41,753 nucleotides of DNA from Niallia sp. NCCP-28 (lineage in GTDB: Bacteria > Bacillota > Bacilli > Bacillales > Cytobacillaceae), in assembly GCF_023168165.1 (NCBI RefSeq), contig NZ_BQYJ01000017.1, positions 1-41,753 of the forward strand, written 5' to 3'. Within the stretch, counting starts at the first letter, position 1. Each line of letters opens with the position of its first letter. Below, piece after piece: positions 24,288 to 33,974 of the stretch. Below the pieces are notes generated by a model. It searched no databases and was not told the origin of the DNA. It saw only the letters and a list, made by a program, of their open reading frames with translations. Both the position numbers and the translations under genes were made by a program.

Positions 24288-24325
24288 CTGTAAATAGTCG
24301 TTTTTAGAAAAAAGACTATTTACAG
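24288..24325. promoter_or_regulatory. Perfect 12-bp hairpin between kimA relic and ktrB
   Basis: CTGTAAATAGTC pairs with GACTATTTACAG around a 14-nt loop containing TTTTT/AAAAAA. It lies 105 bp upstream of kimA and 195 bp upstream of ktrB. It does not show the conserved core of the c-di-AMP (ydaO) riboswitch usual before kimA genes. A terminator or protein-binding site is possible. Confidence 0.45.
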
Positions 24326-24519
24326 TTCAGTTCTACTCATTTAAAACTTAGAAGCAAAAAAATAATATAGTCAATTATTTTTTTGTGATATATTAACATC
24401 CATAAAGTAAAGAATAAGATTCCAAGATCTAGTTAAATCATTAAAAATCTATTTGTTGTAAATAAAAAATAAGTGTAAAATTCACTTGAATACTGATAAT
24501 TAATAATTGGAGGATAATT

Positions 24520-25884
24520 GTGAAAATAACTAAACCGGAAGGTATAAATATTATTGGGAGTTTCTTGAAGTTTAATCCTGCACAAGTATTATCCATTGGA
24601 TTCCTTTCTCTTATCTTTGTGGGTGCATTTCTCCTCATGTTGCCTATATCAACAAATGATGGATATGAACTTTCTTTTATTGATGCTATATTTGAAGCAA
24701 CTTCTGCCGTTTGTGTTACTGGATTAGTTGTAGTTGATACTGGTACGACTTTTACAGTATTTGGTCAATGTGTTCTTTTATTTTTAATCCAAACTGGTGG
24801 ATTGGGATTCATGACCATTGGAGTTGTCATCGCTATATTCCTTGGTAAGAATATTGGATTAAAAGGAAGATTGATCATTCAAGAATCTTTAAATCAGCTT
24901 TCACTGGAAGGTATGGTACGACTAGTAAAATTCATCCTCCTTTTTACCTTACTATTCGAGGCAATTGGTGCTTTGTTCTTAGCAATTCGTTGGTCTGCTG
25001 ATTTTGGTTTCCCAACTTCTATCTATTATGGTATATTTCACTCTATTTCGGCCTTTAATAACGCAGGATTTGATATTATGGGAGATTATCGTAGTATCAC
25101 TGGCTATGCCGGTGACTTTACTGTAGTTTTTATTCTAACTTCTTTATTACTCATTGGAGGTCTGGGCTACACGGTTATATTAGATATTTGGAAAAGAAGG
25201 TTTTCAGGAAAGCTTTCCTTACATTCAAAATTAGTCTTATGGATCACAGCCTTTCTTATCATTCTTCCTACAATTCTTATATTTGTATTAGAATTTAATA
25301 ATCCTGGAACATTGGGTCCCCTATCTCTAAAAGATAAATTTTTAGGAGCTTATTTTCATGCAGTAGTCCCAAGAACTGCTGGGTTTAACAGTTTAAATAT
25401 GCCTGAATTAACACTGAGCACTCAGTTTATTACGATGATTTTAATGTTTATTGGTGGAGGTTCAGGTGGAACTGCTGGAGGAATTAAAGTGACAACATTT
25501 ATTATCATTCTTCTTGCCGTCTGGAACTTAATTCGGGGAAATGATGATATAAACATAATGGAAAGACGTATTCCCAAAGATTTAGTATATAGGGCTTTCG
25601 CTATAACAGTATATTCTATAGGTATCGTTTCATTTATTTTGTTTATTTTAACCATTACAGAAGATGCACCATTAAATGTAATCCTATTTGAAGTAATTTC
25701 CGCTTTTGCAACTGTAGGCATGTCATTAGGAATAACCCCTGATTTAAGTCCCGTTGGCAAAATTGTTATTTCCCTTCTAATGTTCATTGGACGAGTTGGG
25801 CCATTGACAATAGCCTTTGCATTAGCCAAAAAACATAATAAATTACCTTATAAATACGCAGAAGAAAAAATTATGATTGGTTAA
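24520..25884 (+). CDS. ktrB: KtrB-type potassium transporter subunit (Trk/Ktr/HKT)
   Basis: A 454-aa membrane protein with four M1-P-M2 repeats. The four selectivity-filter regions are all present: ATSAVCVTGLV, SAFNNAGFD, VPRTAGFNSL and FATVGMSLG, each with the filter glycine. GGGSGGTAGGIKVTT between repeats 3 and 4 is the flexible gating-loop region. It imports K+ (often with Na+) together with a cytosolic KtrA/C subunit, which is not found nearby. The GTG start at 24520 follows TTGGAGGATAATT. It is transcribed away from the decayed kimA and ends with a terminator. Confidence 0.93.
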   Translation: MKITKPEGINIIGSFLKFNPAQVLSIGFLSLIFVGAFLLMLPISTNDGYELSFIDAIFEATSAVCVTGLVVVDTGTTFTVFGQCVLLFLIQTGGLGFMTIGVVIAIFLGKNIGLKGRLIIQESLNQLSLEGMVRLVKFILLFTLLFEAIGALFLAIRWSADFGFPTSIYYGIFHSISAFNNAGFDIMGDYRSITGYAGDFTVVFILTSLLLIGGLGYTVILDIWKRRFSGKLSLHSKLVLWITAFLIILPTILIFVLEFNNPGTLGPLSLKDKFLGAYFHAVVPRTAGFNSLNMPELTLSTQFITMILMFIGGGSGGTAGGIKVTTFIIILLAVWNLIRGNDDINIMERRIPKDLVYRAFAITVYSIGIVSFILFILTITEDAPLNVILFEVISAFATVGMSLGITPDLSPVGKIVISLLMFIGRVGPLTIAFALAKKHNKLPYKYAEEKIMIG

Positions 25885-25907
25885 AATTCCATACTACATA
25901 CTCTTAT

Positions 25908-25942
25908 AATAATCTTCCTACTAAGGAGGATTATTTATATTT
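25908..25942 (+). terminator. ktrB terminator
   Basis: AATAATCTTCCT and AGGAGGATTATT pair (one G-T), followed by TATATTTTG. It lies 24 bp after the stop. The remaining 475 bp before the next gene contain only short open frames without good ribosome sites; I see no gene there. Confidence 0.6.
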
Positions 25943-26416
25943 TGTGAAAGATTACAATGAAATTAAACGGCCTTGCTACATAAATAAGGCGAAAATCATT
26001 TAGTCCTATCTCTTACAGTGTATAGAATCCCATTATATATAGACTAATGTATAGAAATCTAAGGAGGTATTCACACACTGAATATTATAGGTGGAAATAT
26101 GGATTTCAAAGAAAAGCCCCCTTTTAACCGAAAAAGTTGCTGTTTAAAAGTTTTATAACTCTCATTTAAATATAAACCTGTTTTTTTCATTCAAGTAAAT
26201 ATCTTTTTTGATATGTCAACAAAAGGACATGCTGCATATTATATTACTAGGTTTTTCAATTGTTTGCCTCCAGCCTATTTTTTTCTACGCTCTTGGAAAG
26301 TAGAATCTAAATAGTGTTAAGGTACCAACAAATTACTGATTTAGTTAATCATAAATAAACTCATAATAACTTCTCCTATTTAGGTTAAATTAATAAAAAA
26401 TATAGGAGGATTAAGG

Positions 26417-26911
26417 ATGAAGAAAAGGAAGCAGGAAAAAATCCTATTACGAACATTTTTTATTATATCTATAGTGGCTTTTCTTAACATACTTCGAAAA
26501 CCGCCATTAAAAGATTGGCTAATTATTTTCTTATTAAAAAGTTATATCGCCTCCATTTTAGATAATCTTTTAGTGAAAAAGGGATATTTAAAATACCCAG
26601 TAAAAACATTAAAAACTTTTGATATTAGTGTTTTATTTAGTTATCTTCTTTTTCCTGTGACCTGCATTTATTTCAACCAAGCAACTAAAAATTCAAATAT
26701 ATTAGACATATTTATTAAATGCTTTTTATTTAGTTTTCCATCTGCCGTTGCTGAACATTGGATTGAAAGGAAAACAAATTTAATTAAATATAAAAAATCT
26801 TGGACTTCCTTACATAGTTTCTTTTCCATTGCAGCAACCTTTTTATTTGTTCGATTTACTATGATACTTATTAGAGTAGTGGCTTCTAAGCAACTAAGAA
26901 AAACTGATTGA
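26417..26911 (+). CDS. CBO0543 family membrane protein
   Basis: A 164-aa membrane protein matching the CBO0543 family of spore-formers. RKPPLKDWLIIFLLKSYIAS, KKGYLKYPVKTLKTFDISVL, FSYLLFPVTCIYFNQATKNS and SAVAEHWIERKTNLIKYKKS are its conserved stretches, and the last third holds a further hydrophobic segment. Function is unknown. ATG 26417 follows TAGGAGGATTAAGG. It is a single rightward gene, closed by a hairpin 11 bp after the stop. Confidence 0.72.
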   Translation: MKKRKQEKILLRTFFIISIVAFLNILRKPPLKDWLIIFLLKSYIASILDNLLVKKGYLKYPVKTLKTFDISVLFSYLLFPVTCIYFNQATKNSNILDIFIKCFLFSFPSAVAEHWIERKTNLIKYKKSWTSLHSFFSIAATFLFVRFTMILIRVVASKQLRKTD

Positions 26912-26921
26912 TTAACCGCTT

Positions 26922-26950
26922 ACCTTCGCATACGTGAAGGTTTCCTTGTT
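26922..26950 (+). terminator. Terminator after CBO0543 gene
   Basis: ACCTTC and GAAGGT pair around GCATACGT and are followed by TTCCTTGTTTG. Confidence 0.6.
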
Positions 26951-26955
26951 TGTTT

Positions 26956-27129
26956 TATACAGTTGAGGACAAAGAGAATGAATATGAATGCAGATATGAA
27001 GGAGGGTTAGGTTCTGGCGGACATATGTCACTTGACTATATTGTATCACCTCCTTTGCCTGATGATATGACTCGAATTCGGTTGATTTTTAAAGAGTATG
27101 ATGAACCATATAAAAGCCTACAGGTCTAA
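26956..27129 (+). pseudogene. C-terminal fragment of an unidentified protein
   Basis: An open frame of 57 codons without a start reads YTVEDKENEYECRYEGG, LGSGGHMSLDYIVSPPLPDD, MTRIRLIFKEYDEPYKSLQV, stop. The even composition and beta-strand rhythm look like real coding sequence, and a good terminator follows at 27186. Its left end abuts the previous gene's terminator. I do not recognise the family; most likely the tail of a deleted gene. Confidence 0.5.
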
Positions 27130-27185
27130 AATTTTTTATTACCGTGGGTAAATAATACCTTCTTTAACTGACGTAAGAAGATTCC

Positions 27186-27218
27186 GAGTTGCGATTAGCA
27201 ACTCATTTTTTTTTATTG
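27186..27218 (+). terminator. Terminator after the 26956 fragment
   Basis: GAGTTGC-GATTA-GCAACTC is followed by ATTTTTTTTT. Confidence 0.8.
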
Positions 27219-27226
27219 TAACTAAT

Positions 27227-27238
27227 ATGGCAGCATTC
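27227..27238 (-). repeat. Inverted single copy of the 25-bp repeat core
   Basis: ATGGCAGCATTC is the reverse complement of the core of the repeats at 20668-20741. A 12-base match between the two sites is unlikely by chance in a window this size. It faces the array, 6.5 kb away. Confidence 0.45.
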
Positions 27239-27354
27239 GTATTAATGTAGAAATCTATTCTTTTGGAACAAACGGGACGAAAGTTGTTGTTTTATACGAA
27301 ATCAACCAAAAACTTTAACCTAGCCTTAAAAAAAGCATCTTTATAAGTTAAAAC

Positions 27355-27391
27355 GCTTAGGGGTCTATATAAACCCCAAGCATTCTTTTTT
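27355..27391. terminator. Terminator-type hairpin at the left edge of the Tn3 relic
   Basis: GCTTAGGGG and CCCCAAGC pair (one mismatch) around TCTATATAAA and are followed by ATTCTTTTTTTT. Confidence 0.6.
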
Positions 27392-27521
27392 TTGACAATT
27401 AATGAATTATGGAATAGATTTTTTAATACAAATCTATTCTTCCCTTTTAATAAAGGGCAAAACTAGGTCATGTATTGATAAGCCTGTATTTTCGAGTATT
27501 GCCCTTAAAAAATCATGTAGT

Positions 27522-29016
27522 CTAGCGCCCATTTTCAGCATTAATCCCTTCACCACCAAAGAAGATCCACTTGCTAAACCCATTAAAGGCTTCACTTTTA
27601 TAGGTAGCAGCTTGAATAGTTCCTCTCAGTTCATCGTCAGCCATATATTTTAATAAAAACATGGTTCGTATCACTCTTCCAAGCTCATGAAACGCCTGAT
27701 ACAGCTTGTTCTTTTTACTGTATGTCCCTAGTTTACTTGAGAATGGTAGATGGAGTAATTTTACCTGACTGGATTGACATAGCTACTCTAATCATATCTG
27801 GATAATGAGTCTCAATGAGATCCAAATCGATTTCTCCTTAAAAAAGTTCATCAATATGCTCATAGATCTCTTCTTTACAAGGACGGAATAATTTTAAATC
27901 TTTCCAATTTCGAATCCTAGGCAACAGCTGAATACCTAGTAAAGAAGAAAGCCCAAAGACTGTTGTACTATGTCCCTGAGTATCGGAAGGAGAATTTCGG
28001 GTTGAATATCGGCTTTATCATTCATCAAAATGTCTAAAATATGGATTCCTTCCCATACTCCACAAGGAAATAAAATTGCTGAACAAAGCTATAGGTATCG
28101 GAAACGTCATAATAGCCAATACCACAATATCCTCCATAAAGAATATGGTTTCGGATAGAAGGTTTGCTCATATAAATCCCATTTGAATCCGCCAACTGTC
28201 GGCTGAAGCTCTCCTTCCATCACCCCCGATTTTTGGAAGATTGAATTGGTTATAGGCATTGATAATATATTGAATGGCTTTGTCTAAGTTTAATTGTTAC
28301 ATGACACTGATTAATCCATGCTATTTGTTTTCTATCTAAACTTCCTATGAATCGGGCCTTTTGAGTTGGTCCTAAATTATATCCATAGAAAAAAGGCATT
28401 TATAATGTATCGTTCTACTTCGCTGTCTAATTCATCATTTAGTGCATGGTCTATCTGATGATAGATGGCACGATAGTATTTATTTCTAACGTCATTAGCT
28501 GTATTTTTTTAAGTATTATAGACAGATAATTCGTATCGTTGACAGATTAATTCCTCAATTGCAGCATTGATTAAGTCGGTCGGATCATCTTTGCTAAATG
28601 TTAAATTGGTCATTGTATGAACCGACATTTGTTGGGCCAGATGATCAAACGGGCGAATCTGAAGATAATCTCGAACAAAGAGAAAATGGCGTGGCCGTTC
28701 TCGTTTCAATATACGTCTTCCACTCTTCTACGGCTGGCAAAGCAAGCGTGCCTTTTTCGCAATATGCATAGCAATCGCTTCCGGAACATTGATCATCTGG
28801 ATAAAAAATCCAAGCTTCTGTACAGTTTTGATTAAAACGAGTAATGCTAATTGCTATAAGGTTCCTTTAGACTTAACCTCTGCCCATTTGATTACACTTA
28901 CTGTTGGGGTGTACACTTCTTCCAAGTCTTTCTCCGTCAGATTAATTTTAAACAGAGGATAAATAGTATCCTGAATACTTGGCAATAGGTTTTATCTGAT
29001 TCTCCGTTATTTCCAT
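27522..29016 (-). pseudogene. tnpA: Tn3-family transposase TnpA remnant
   Basis: Conserved TnpA blocks appear in order on the minus strand but in shifting frames. LPSIQDTIYPLFKINLTEKD and VYTPTVSVIKWAE lie near the start, then RPRHFLFVRDYLQIRPFDHL and DPTDLINAAIEELICQRYEL (DUF4158 region). Next come DELDSEVERYIINAFF, LGPTQKARFIGSLDRKQIAW and finally MADDELRGTIQAATYKSEAF and KWIFFGGEGINAEN. About 1.5 kb remain of the 3 kb expected; roughly 400 residues are missing between the DUF4158 region and the catalytic part. Many frameshifts and stops occur. GGGGTACGG ... GAGGGGTC at 29020-29055 may be the decayed terminal repeat. Confidence 0.85.
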
Positions 29017-29137
29017 AATGACCCCTCAACCTACGAATCGCTTCCGTACCCCGTATTTTTCAAAAATATAAGTTTGTACAGTAACTAGCACATATTCACA
29101 AAATTGAATATATTGTATATTTGTTCATTTCATTTGG

Positions 29138-29167
29138 CTACCTGATATTAAGTTGGGTAGTTTTTTT
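29138..29167 (+). terminator. Terminator-like hairpin
   Basis: CTACC and GGTAG pair around a 13-nt loop and are followed by TTTTTTTG. No rightward gene precedes it; probably a relic. Confidence 0.45.
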
Positions 29168-29277
29168 GTTTGAAGAGAAGAGAATATAAATTACTAATTT
29201 TTAATAATTTTTGAACTCCATTCTTTAGGTAGTTATTTATTGAATAACACTTCTTCTCTTCTAGTCAGCATAACTAA

Positions 29278-29502
29278 CTAATGGCAGGGTGCTTTATACT
29301 GAGTCGATGTAATGCCATAACAAAACCCATTTATGCGGTTATAATAATGCCAACATCCTAATACTTTAGTTTTTAATATCTCCCCACCAAATAGATCATT
29401 TACAACTAATGGATACTCCCTATTGACCTTTTGTGGGATTTTTAAGTGACCAAAGAGTACTTCTTTAATATTTAGAGATTTGTAGTTATATATTGAATCA
29501 TG
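29278..29502 (-). pseudogene. YunG-family protein remnant
   Basis: A leftward open stretch without a start ends at TAG 29278. Its core VNDLFGGEILKTKVLGCWHY, YNRINGFCYGITSTQYKAP resembles the YunG family of Bacillus (FGGEI-KTKV ... WHFYN-INGRRYDFT-SQF). The N-terminal half, with the conserved CG region, is missing, and the frame opens after a TAA. YunG function is unknown. The region from 29503 to 29857 shows no further gene; it ends in the lgt ribosome site. Confidence 0.55.
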
Positions 29503-29857
29503 TTACTAAAAAACAAGTGTTCAATCGCTTTTATAGTATAGATTAAGCAAGAAGTAGGAAATACGGTCGATATGCACTAGGACTATCGATTGTAAAATGG
29601 TAATTGGATTTTTTATTGCTGAGTCTTAGAAATTAATAATGTGTATGGGGAAAGCGAAGCTCCTAGATACTTTTCTTCTAGATTTACAAGGAATAACTTT
29701 TACTAAATGTGAGTCTATTCTTTACAGAAATTGTGTGTCTAGTATTTTTTAAAGTGAACGTGTCTTTATTTATTGAGGAACGGGAAAGTTCATTTTTTTA
29801 TAGGTAATAATTATGTTATTATTGATAAGGAAAGTATAACTTTTGGAGGTGTTAAGT

Positions 29858-30655
29858 ATGAACGATGTACAAACATTAAACCCAATTGCATTTGAACTTG
29901 GACCGATTTCCGTTCATTGGTACGGTATTATAATTGCCTGTGGTATTATTCTAGGTTTATGGATAGCAACACGAGAAGCAAATCGTTTAGGATGGGATAA
30001 AGAAATTATAACTGATTTCATTATGATCGCCGCCCCAGTTGCAATCATTTGTGCGCGAATTTATTATATTGCATTTGAATGGGATTATTATTCTCAAAAT
30101 CCTTCGCAAATTATTGCTATATGGCAAGGTGGAATTGCCATACATGGAGCGTTAATTGGTGCTGTTTTAACTGCAATCATATTCACAAGAACGAAAAAAC
30201 TTTCTTTTTGGAAACTTACTGATATTGTTGCGCCAAGTTTAATTCTTGGACAAGCAATTGGTCGATGGGGAAATTTTATGAATCAAGAGGCGCACGGTGG
30301 GGAAACTACAAGGGCCTTTTTAGAAAGTATTTATCTTCCAAATTTTATTATTAATCAAATGTTTATTGATGGAAATTATTATGTACCTACCTTTCTATAT
30401 GAATCTTCTTGGGACCTTTTAGGATTTGTTATTTTGTTCTATGTACTTAGAAAGTTGAATTTGAAGAATGGCGAGTTATTTTTAAGTTATCTTGTGTGGT
30501 ATTCAATTGGAAGATTTTACGTTGAAGGTTTACGAACAGATAGTTTAATGTTGACATCGAACCTGCGCATTGCCCAAGTGGTTTCTTTAATATTAATTGG
30601 AATTAGTATAATCTTATTTTTATACCGAAGAAGAAAAATTCAAACTTCAGGTTGA
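29858..30655 (+). CDS. lgt: Prolipoprotein diacylglyceryl transferase Lgt
   Basis: A 265-aa membrane enzyme that transfers diacylglycerol to the lipobox cysteine of prolipoproteins. Recognised by [20 protein letters not shown], the essential-histidine motif [12 protein letters not shown] and the Lgt signature [18 protein letters not shown]. Further landmarks are [15 protein letters not shown] and [13 protein letters not shown]. About seven membrane segments are present. The ATG at 29858 is chosen because GGAGGT is 7 bases upstream; the earlier in-frame TTG overlaps this site. It is probably a second lgt copy, as accessory lgt genes are frequent on Bacillus plasmids and near resistance loci (inference). 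It is followed 4 bp later by a DUF202 gene, so the two form an operon. Confidence 0.94.
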   Translation: MNDVQTLNPIAFELGPISVHWYGIIIACGIILGLWIATREANRLGWDKEIITDFIMIAAPVAIICARIYYIAFEWDYYSQNPSQIIAIWQGGIAIHGALIGAVLTAIIFTRTKKLSFWKLTDIVAPSLILGQAIGRWGNFMNQEAHGGETTRAFLESIYLPNFIINQMFIDGNYYVPTFLYESSWDLLGFVILFYVLRKLNLKNGELFLSYLVWYSIGRFYVEGLRTDSLMLTSNLRIAQVVSLILIGISIILFLYRRRKIQTSG

Positions 30656-30659
30656 TTAT

Positions 30660-31064
30660 ATGAATAACAAACGAAAAGGTAGGCAAGATCAAGACCCCTT
30701 TATAAATAAACATAATCAACTAAAGTATGCTCAACAGCATTTAGCGAATGAAAGAACATATTTGGCATGGATAAGAACAGTAGTTTCAATTGTTGGAATA
30801 GGTTTTTTAACAACAAGTTTGCATTTTACAATTGGTGTTAGAAGAAATCTAATTATAGATATGTTCAGTGTTATTTTAGGTATTTTCGCATGTATTCTTG
30901 GAATTGCAGTCATTCTATTAGCAACAAAAAATTATTCTAAAAATAAACTTCAAATTTATGAGGAAAGGTTCAATCCTTCAAATATTAAAGTAAATATGGT
31001 TTCCACTTTTATGATTATTTTAATAATTATGGTTATAATTTATTTCTTATTGATAAAGTTTTAA
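30660..31064 (+). CDS. DUF202 (YidH-type) membrane protein
   Basis: A 134-aa protein with the DUF202 motif QQHLANERTYLAWIRTVVSI (about residues 25-44). Three hydrophobic segments follow: VSIVGIGFLTTSLHF, FSVILGIFACILGIAVILL, and a C-terminal FMIILIIMVIIYFLLI. The length is slightly above the usual 110-120 for YidH. Function is not established. The start lies 4 bp after lgt, so expression is coupled. A terminator follows at 31193. Confidence 0.85.
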   Translation: MNNKRKGRQDQDPFINKHNQLKYAQQHLANERTYLAWIRTVVSIVGIGFLTTSLHFTIGVRRNLIIDMFSVILGIFACILGIAVILLATKNYSKNKLQIYEERFNPSNIKVNMVSTFMIILIIMVIIYFLLIKF

Positions 31065-31192
31065 AGTGCTAGGATCTTGAAAAGTTTAACTGAGAATTTT
31101 TACAGGTTTAGAAATAATCCATTTATTCCCCTATATCACATATCCTTTTATTTTATTTTTAACCCAATAAAAAATAAAAAAAATCGGAGTTC

Positions 31193-31227
31193 GTTCCAAT
31201 TCATCCTTTTGTTGAATTGGAACTTTT
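31193..31227 (+). terminator. lgt-DUF202 operon terminator
   Basis: GTTCCAATTCA and TGAATTGGAAC form a perfect 11-bp stem with a 9-nt loop, followed by TTTT. It lies 128 bp after the DUF202 stop and inside a doubtful 140-codon frame, which argues against that frame being a gene. Confidence 0.75.
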
Positions 31228-31635
31228 GGTTTGTTGTTAGATACTCTTTATTATTTCTTTCAGAAAAGAATACGTTTGAACTGGGGGTTGATGTGATATG
31301 TTTTACATTTTTTGACCAAAATGAACGTGACAGGAAGGACCAGAGCAATGTAAAGGTTGCCACCAAGGACCGTGATGTGCATGAGAATATCCTTGATAGA
31401 CTACTCCATTTAGGCCAGTTGTTACAGAAGGATACATATACTTACCTCCATTTTTTTTATTTTATGCATGATACCGTTAAGGGTAGGTTGTCTATTTAAG
31501 AATGGGTATTTGTGTAGTTGATAATCCAGCTAAGATTTCATTTTAAAATATAATTCTAAAAAACCACATGTATGGTGTACATTTATAAAGTTCTATCTAA
31601 AAACTTAACTTCTCTTCGTACCCTCTATTGAATAG

Positions 31636-31662
31636 AAAAAACTGCAGGTTTCTGCAGTTTTG
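31636..31662. terminator. Terminator of the sulfur cluster (TSUP side)
   Basis: ACTGCAG-GTTT-CTGCAGT flanked by A and T runs on both sides; it works for the leftward TSUP gene, which ends 60 bp away, and possibly for rightward transcripts. Confidence 0.7.
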
Positions 31663-31723
31663 AAATACTATTTCCAGGTATCATTATATTTATGGAATCC
31701 ATTAATATTATGCAATATTAAGT

Positions 31724-32500
31724 TTATAAGATAGAGAACCAAGTCTTCACTGCTGTTGCTAAAATTAATAGACCCATTGCCCCTTGTAACACTTTTGTAT
31801 TCAATTTTTTACCCATGTTGGCACCTATAGGCGAAGCAATTAAGCTCGCCACAACCATAATAAAAGCAGGTAGTATAGGTATATTTCCTGTTGCGATTTT
31901 TCCAGTAACAGCTCCAATGGATGAAATCAATGTAATGGCCAAGGAGGATGCAATCGTCATTCTTGTTGGTATTTTTAGGACTACTAGCATAATAGGAACT
32001 AACAGGAATGCTCCTCCTGCACCTACAATACCCGCACCTATACCCACTATGAACGCAAACAAAGATGCAAGCCATTTGTTAAACCTTACTTGATTAAAAT
32101 GAACATCATCAACCCCTTTTTTAGGAATAAACATCATAATAACGGCAATAAGAGCTAAGATTCCATAAACAATATTTATTCCATTCTCCGGCATATGAGT
32201 AGAACTGAGCCCCCCTATAAAGCTTCCAGTTAAAATGCTTACTCCCATGTAAATAATCAATTTTTTATTTAGAAATCCATCCTTACGATAGGCTAAAACA
32301 CCTCCGAGTGTCGCAAAAAACACTTGAATGGCTGTAATCCCTGAAACTTCATGTGCTGTAAAATGTCCTACGCCTAACATTACTGGTATATATAGTAACA
32401 TGGGATAGTTGATGATAGCACCACCAATTCCTAACATCCCAGAAATAAAAGAACCAACAAATCCAATAACAAAAATTGTAGCTATAAAAGTTATATCCAT
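31724..32500 (-). CDS. TSUP (TauE/SafE) sulfite/organosulfur exporter
   Basis: A 258-aa membrane protein with about eight helices: [38 protein letters not shown] and [20 protein letters not shown] are the repeated TSUP glycine motifs. It probably exports sulfite or another oxidised sulfur product, the role assigned to TauE in staphylococcal cst operons and to YrkJ-like proteins by position. ATG 32500 follows AGAGGTGTAACAAA. It is the last gene of the sulfur cluster and is separated from the tusA gene by a hairpin (32519-32545) that may lower its expression. Confidence 0.9.
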   Translation of the reverse strand: MDITFIATIFVIGFVGSFISGMLGIGGAIINYPMLLYIPVMLGVGHFTAHEVSGITAIQVFFATLGGVLAYRKDGFLNKKLIIYMGVSILTGSFIGGLSSTHMPENGINIVYGILALIAVIMMFIPKKGVDDVHFNQVRFNKWLASLFAFIVGIGAGIVGAGGAFLLVPIMLVVLKIPTRMTIASSLAITLISSIGAVTGKIATGNIPILPAFIMVVASLIASPIGANMGKKLNTKVLQGAMGLLILATAVKTWFSIL

Positions 32501-32518
32501 TTTGTTACACCTCTTTAG

Positions 32519-32545
32519 AAAAAGGGAACCTTATTGGTCCCCTTT
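32519..32545 (-). terminator. Intra-operon terminator/attenuator
   Basis: Read leftward, GGGGACC-AATAA-GGTTCCC (one mismatch) followed by TTTTTC, 5 bp after the tusA stop and 20 bp before the TSUP start. Both neighbours run the same way, so partial termination is likely. Confidence 0.65.
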
Positions 32546-32549
32546 ATTT

Positions 32550-32777
32550 TCAACCCTTTTTAATCCAGAATTTTAACACTCCATTTTCGTTTTCATGCTT
32601 TAATAAATCATGTCCTCCCGATTTAGCCCAGGCTGTTAAATCGTTTAGCGCTCCTTTATCCGTTGTATGGACTTCTAATACTTCACCTGTGTCAATATCT
32701 CCCATTGCTTTTTTTGTCTTTACAATCGGCATTGGGCACGCTAAGCCTTTAGCATCTAATACTTTATTTGAATCCAT
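32550..32777 (-). CDS. TusA-like sulfur carrier (YrkI-like)
   Basis: A 75-aa TusA/SirA-fold protein with the carrier-cysteine motif LDAKGLACPMPIVKTKKAM (Cys at about residue 14) and C-terminal NGVLKFWIKKG. It carries sulfur as a persulfide on this cysteine. It is almost identical in key stretches to the TusA protein at 36288 (same DAKGLACPMPIVKTKKAM and FWIKKG), so the two are recent duplicates. AGGAGGAATAACAA precedes ATG 32777. It lies 23 bp downstream of the rhodanese-MBL gene. Confidence 0.93.
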   Translation of the reverse strand: MDSNKVLDAKGLACPMPIVKTKKAMGDIDTGEVLEVHTTDKGALNDLTAWAKSGGHDLLKHENENGVLKFWIKKG

Positions 32778-32800
32778 TTGTTATTCCTCCTATTTTATAA

Positions 32801-33928
32801 TTAACGAACGGCACAACGGTTAGGTCCAATTTCCATCTCTCGTTGTTTATCTAATTCCGGGTTAATTTTCCCCATATTTGTTTCACGAATTTCTTGATAT
32901 GCATTTGGTTGTGGCGGCAAGTTTTCTGTTACTAAATTTCTAAACTTATTTTCATCATCGATATTCAGTCCATGATTTTTTGTAAACAATTTCCCAAGTT
33001 TTTCTGCAACACTACCATCCTCATTTAACTCGTCTATAATCATAAAGTGTGCTGGTAGAACAATTAGTTCTTCTGACAATTCTTTGTAGCGTTTATATAA
33101 AGTCTCTCTTAAATCACTGACCCAGTCTTCCGCCATACCTGCCAAATCGGGTCTTCCGATAGAATCAATGAACAAAATATCACCTGACAGCAAGTATTTA
33201 TTATCCACAATAAATGAAGTAGAACCAATCGTATGTCCAGGTGAATACAAAGCCGTAATATTAATAGTTGTATTACCAATGGTTACATCATTTCCGTTTT
33301 CTAATGGTTGGTAAGCAAAAGTCACTTCCGTTGCATCCTTAGGTGGTAACCAATAGTCAGCACCAGTTTTCTCTGCAATTGTACGTCCTCCGGAAATATG
33401 GTCAGCATGAAGGTGCGTATCAAATACGTGTGTAATTTTTACATTTTTGTTTACTGCAAAATCAAGATAGATATCCGTCATACGCGTTGAATCGATTACT
33501 GCTGCTTCTCCTTCCGATAACATCATGTAAGATAGACAGCCTTTACCAACTCGAACAAATTGATAAATTTCGCCACCATCATTCAAGTCACCTATTTTAA
33601 CCGGTTCTAAATGTTCACTCCACTTTTTCATTCCACCCTTTAAATAGGAAACATTTAATCCAACATCAGAAAGCATTTCTGCTACCATTACAGATGAACC
33701 TTCCTTTGCACAAACAACTAGTACTTCTTTCTTAGTGGAGATTTCACCTATAATTTCATCCACACCATCAAGTAATTCAAAATAAGGAACATTTAAATAT
33801 TCAAAGTTTTCCCCTTCAATCTTCCAATCGTTAAAATCACTCTCATTACGAACATCAAGAATAAACAACTCTTCTTTATTAAAAACTTTTTTCGTCACAT
33901 CTTTTGAAGTCATTACAGAAACAGCCAC
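32801..33928 (-). CDS. Rhodanese-metallo-beta-lactamase fusion (YrkH-like, persulfide dioxygenase class)
   Basis: A 375-aa protein. Residues 1 to about 110 form a rhodanese domain ([20 protein letters not shown]) with C73 in VVCAKEGSS. Residues from about 120 form a metallo-beta-lactamase domain with [12 protein letters not shown] (H172, H174, D176, H177), SPGHTIGS (H232), [17 protein letters not shown] (D250) and LPAHF (H294). That metal set is the one used by ETHE1/CstB persulfide dioxygenases, which oxidise persulfides to sulfite. The domain order (rhodanese first) differs from CstB and matches the Bacillus YrkH type. A CstR-type dyad (33933-33948) overlaps its ribosome-site region. Confidence 0.85.
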   Translation of the reverse strand: MAVSVMTSKDVTKKVFNKEELFILDVRNESDFNDWKIEGENFEYLNVPYFELLDGVDEIIGEISTKKEVLVVCAKEGSSVMVAEMLSDVGLNVSYLKGGMKKWSEHLEPVKIGDLNDGGEIYQFVRVGKGCLSYMMLSEGEAAVIDSTRMTDIYLDFAVNKNVKITHVFDTHLHADHISGGRTIAEKTGADYWLPPKDATEVTFAYQPLENGNDVTIGNTTINITALYSPGHTIGSTSFIVDNKYLLSGDILFIDSIGRPDLAGMAEDWVSDLRETLYKRYKELSEELIVLPAHFMIIDELNEDGSVAEKLGKLFTKNHGLNIDDENKFRNLVTENLPPQPNAYQEIRETNMGKINPELDKQREMEIGPNRCAVR

Positions 33929-33932
33929 CTTT

Positions 33933-33948
33933 ATACCCCCTATGGTAT
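33933..33948. promoter_or_regulatory. CstR-type operator 5
   Basis: ATACCCCCTATGGTAT fits ATACC-N6-GGTAT and lies 5 bp upstream of the rhodanese-MBL start, within the leader. Confidence 0.6.
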
Positions 33949-33974
33949 TAATTTATTTAAAAAAATATATAATT

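Noticed and set aside
24184-24519. c-di-AMP (ydaO) riboswitch upstream of the kimA relic
   Set aside because: The conserved core motifs were not recognised; only a simple perfect hairpin is seen.
26041-26160. 18-codon ORF starting ATGGATTTCAAAGAAAAG with AGGTGG upstream
   Set aside because: Too short, no conserved feature, and the surrounding 475 bp show no coding character.
27438-27560. Short leftward frame reading LHDFLRAILENTGLSIHDLV next to the Tn3 relic
   Set aside because: It overlaps the end of the tnpA relic in another frame and lacks a start and any sure homologue. A faint likeness to the HemB N-terminus is too weak to report.
31077-31499. 140-codon rightward frame after the DUF202 gene
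   Set aside because: A perfect terminator hairpin (31193-31227) lies inside it, there is no ribosome site at its ATG, and the composition is irregular with many aromatic residues; I do not call it a gene.
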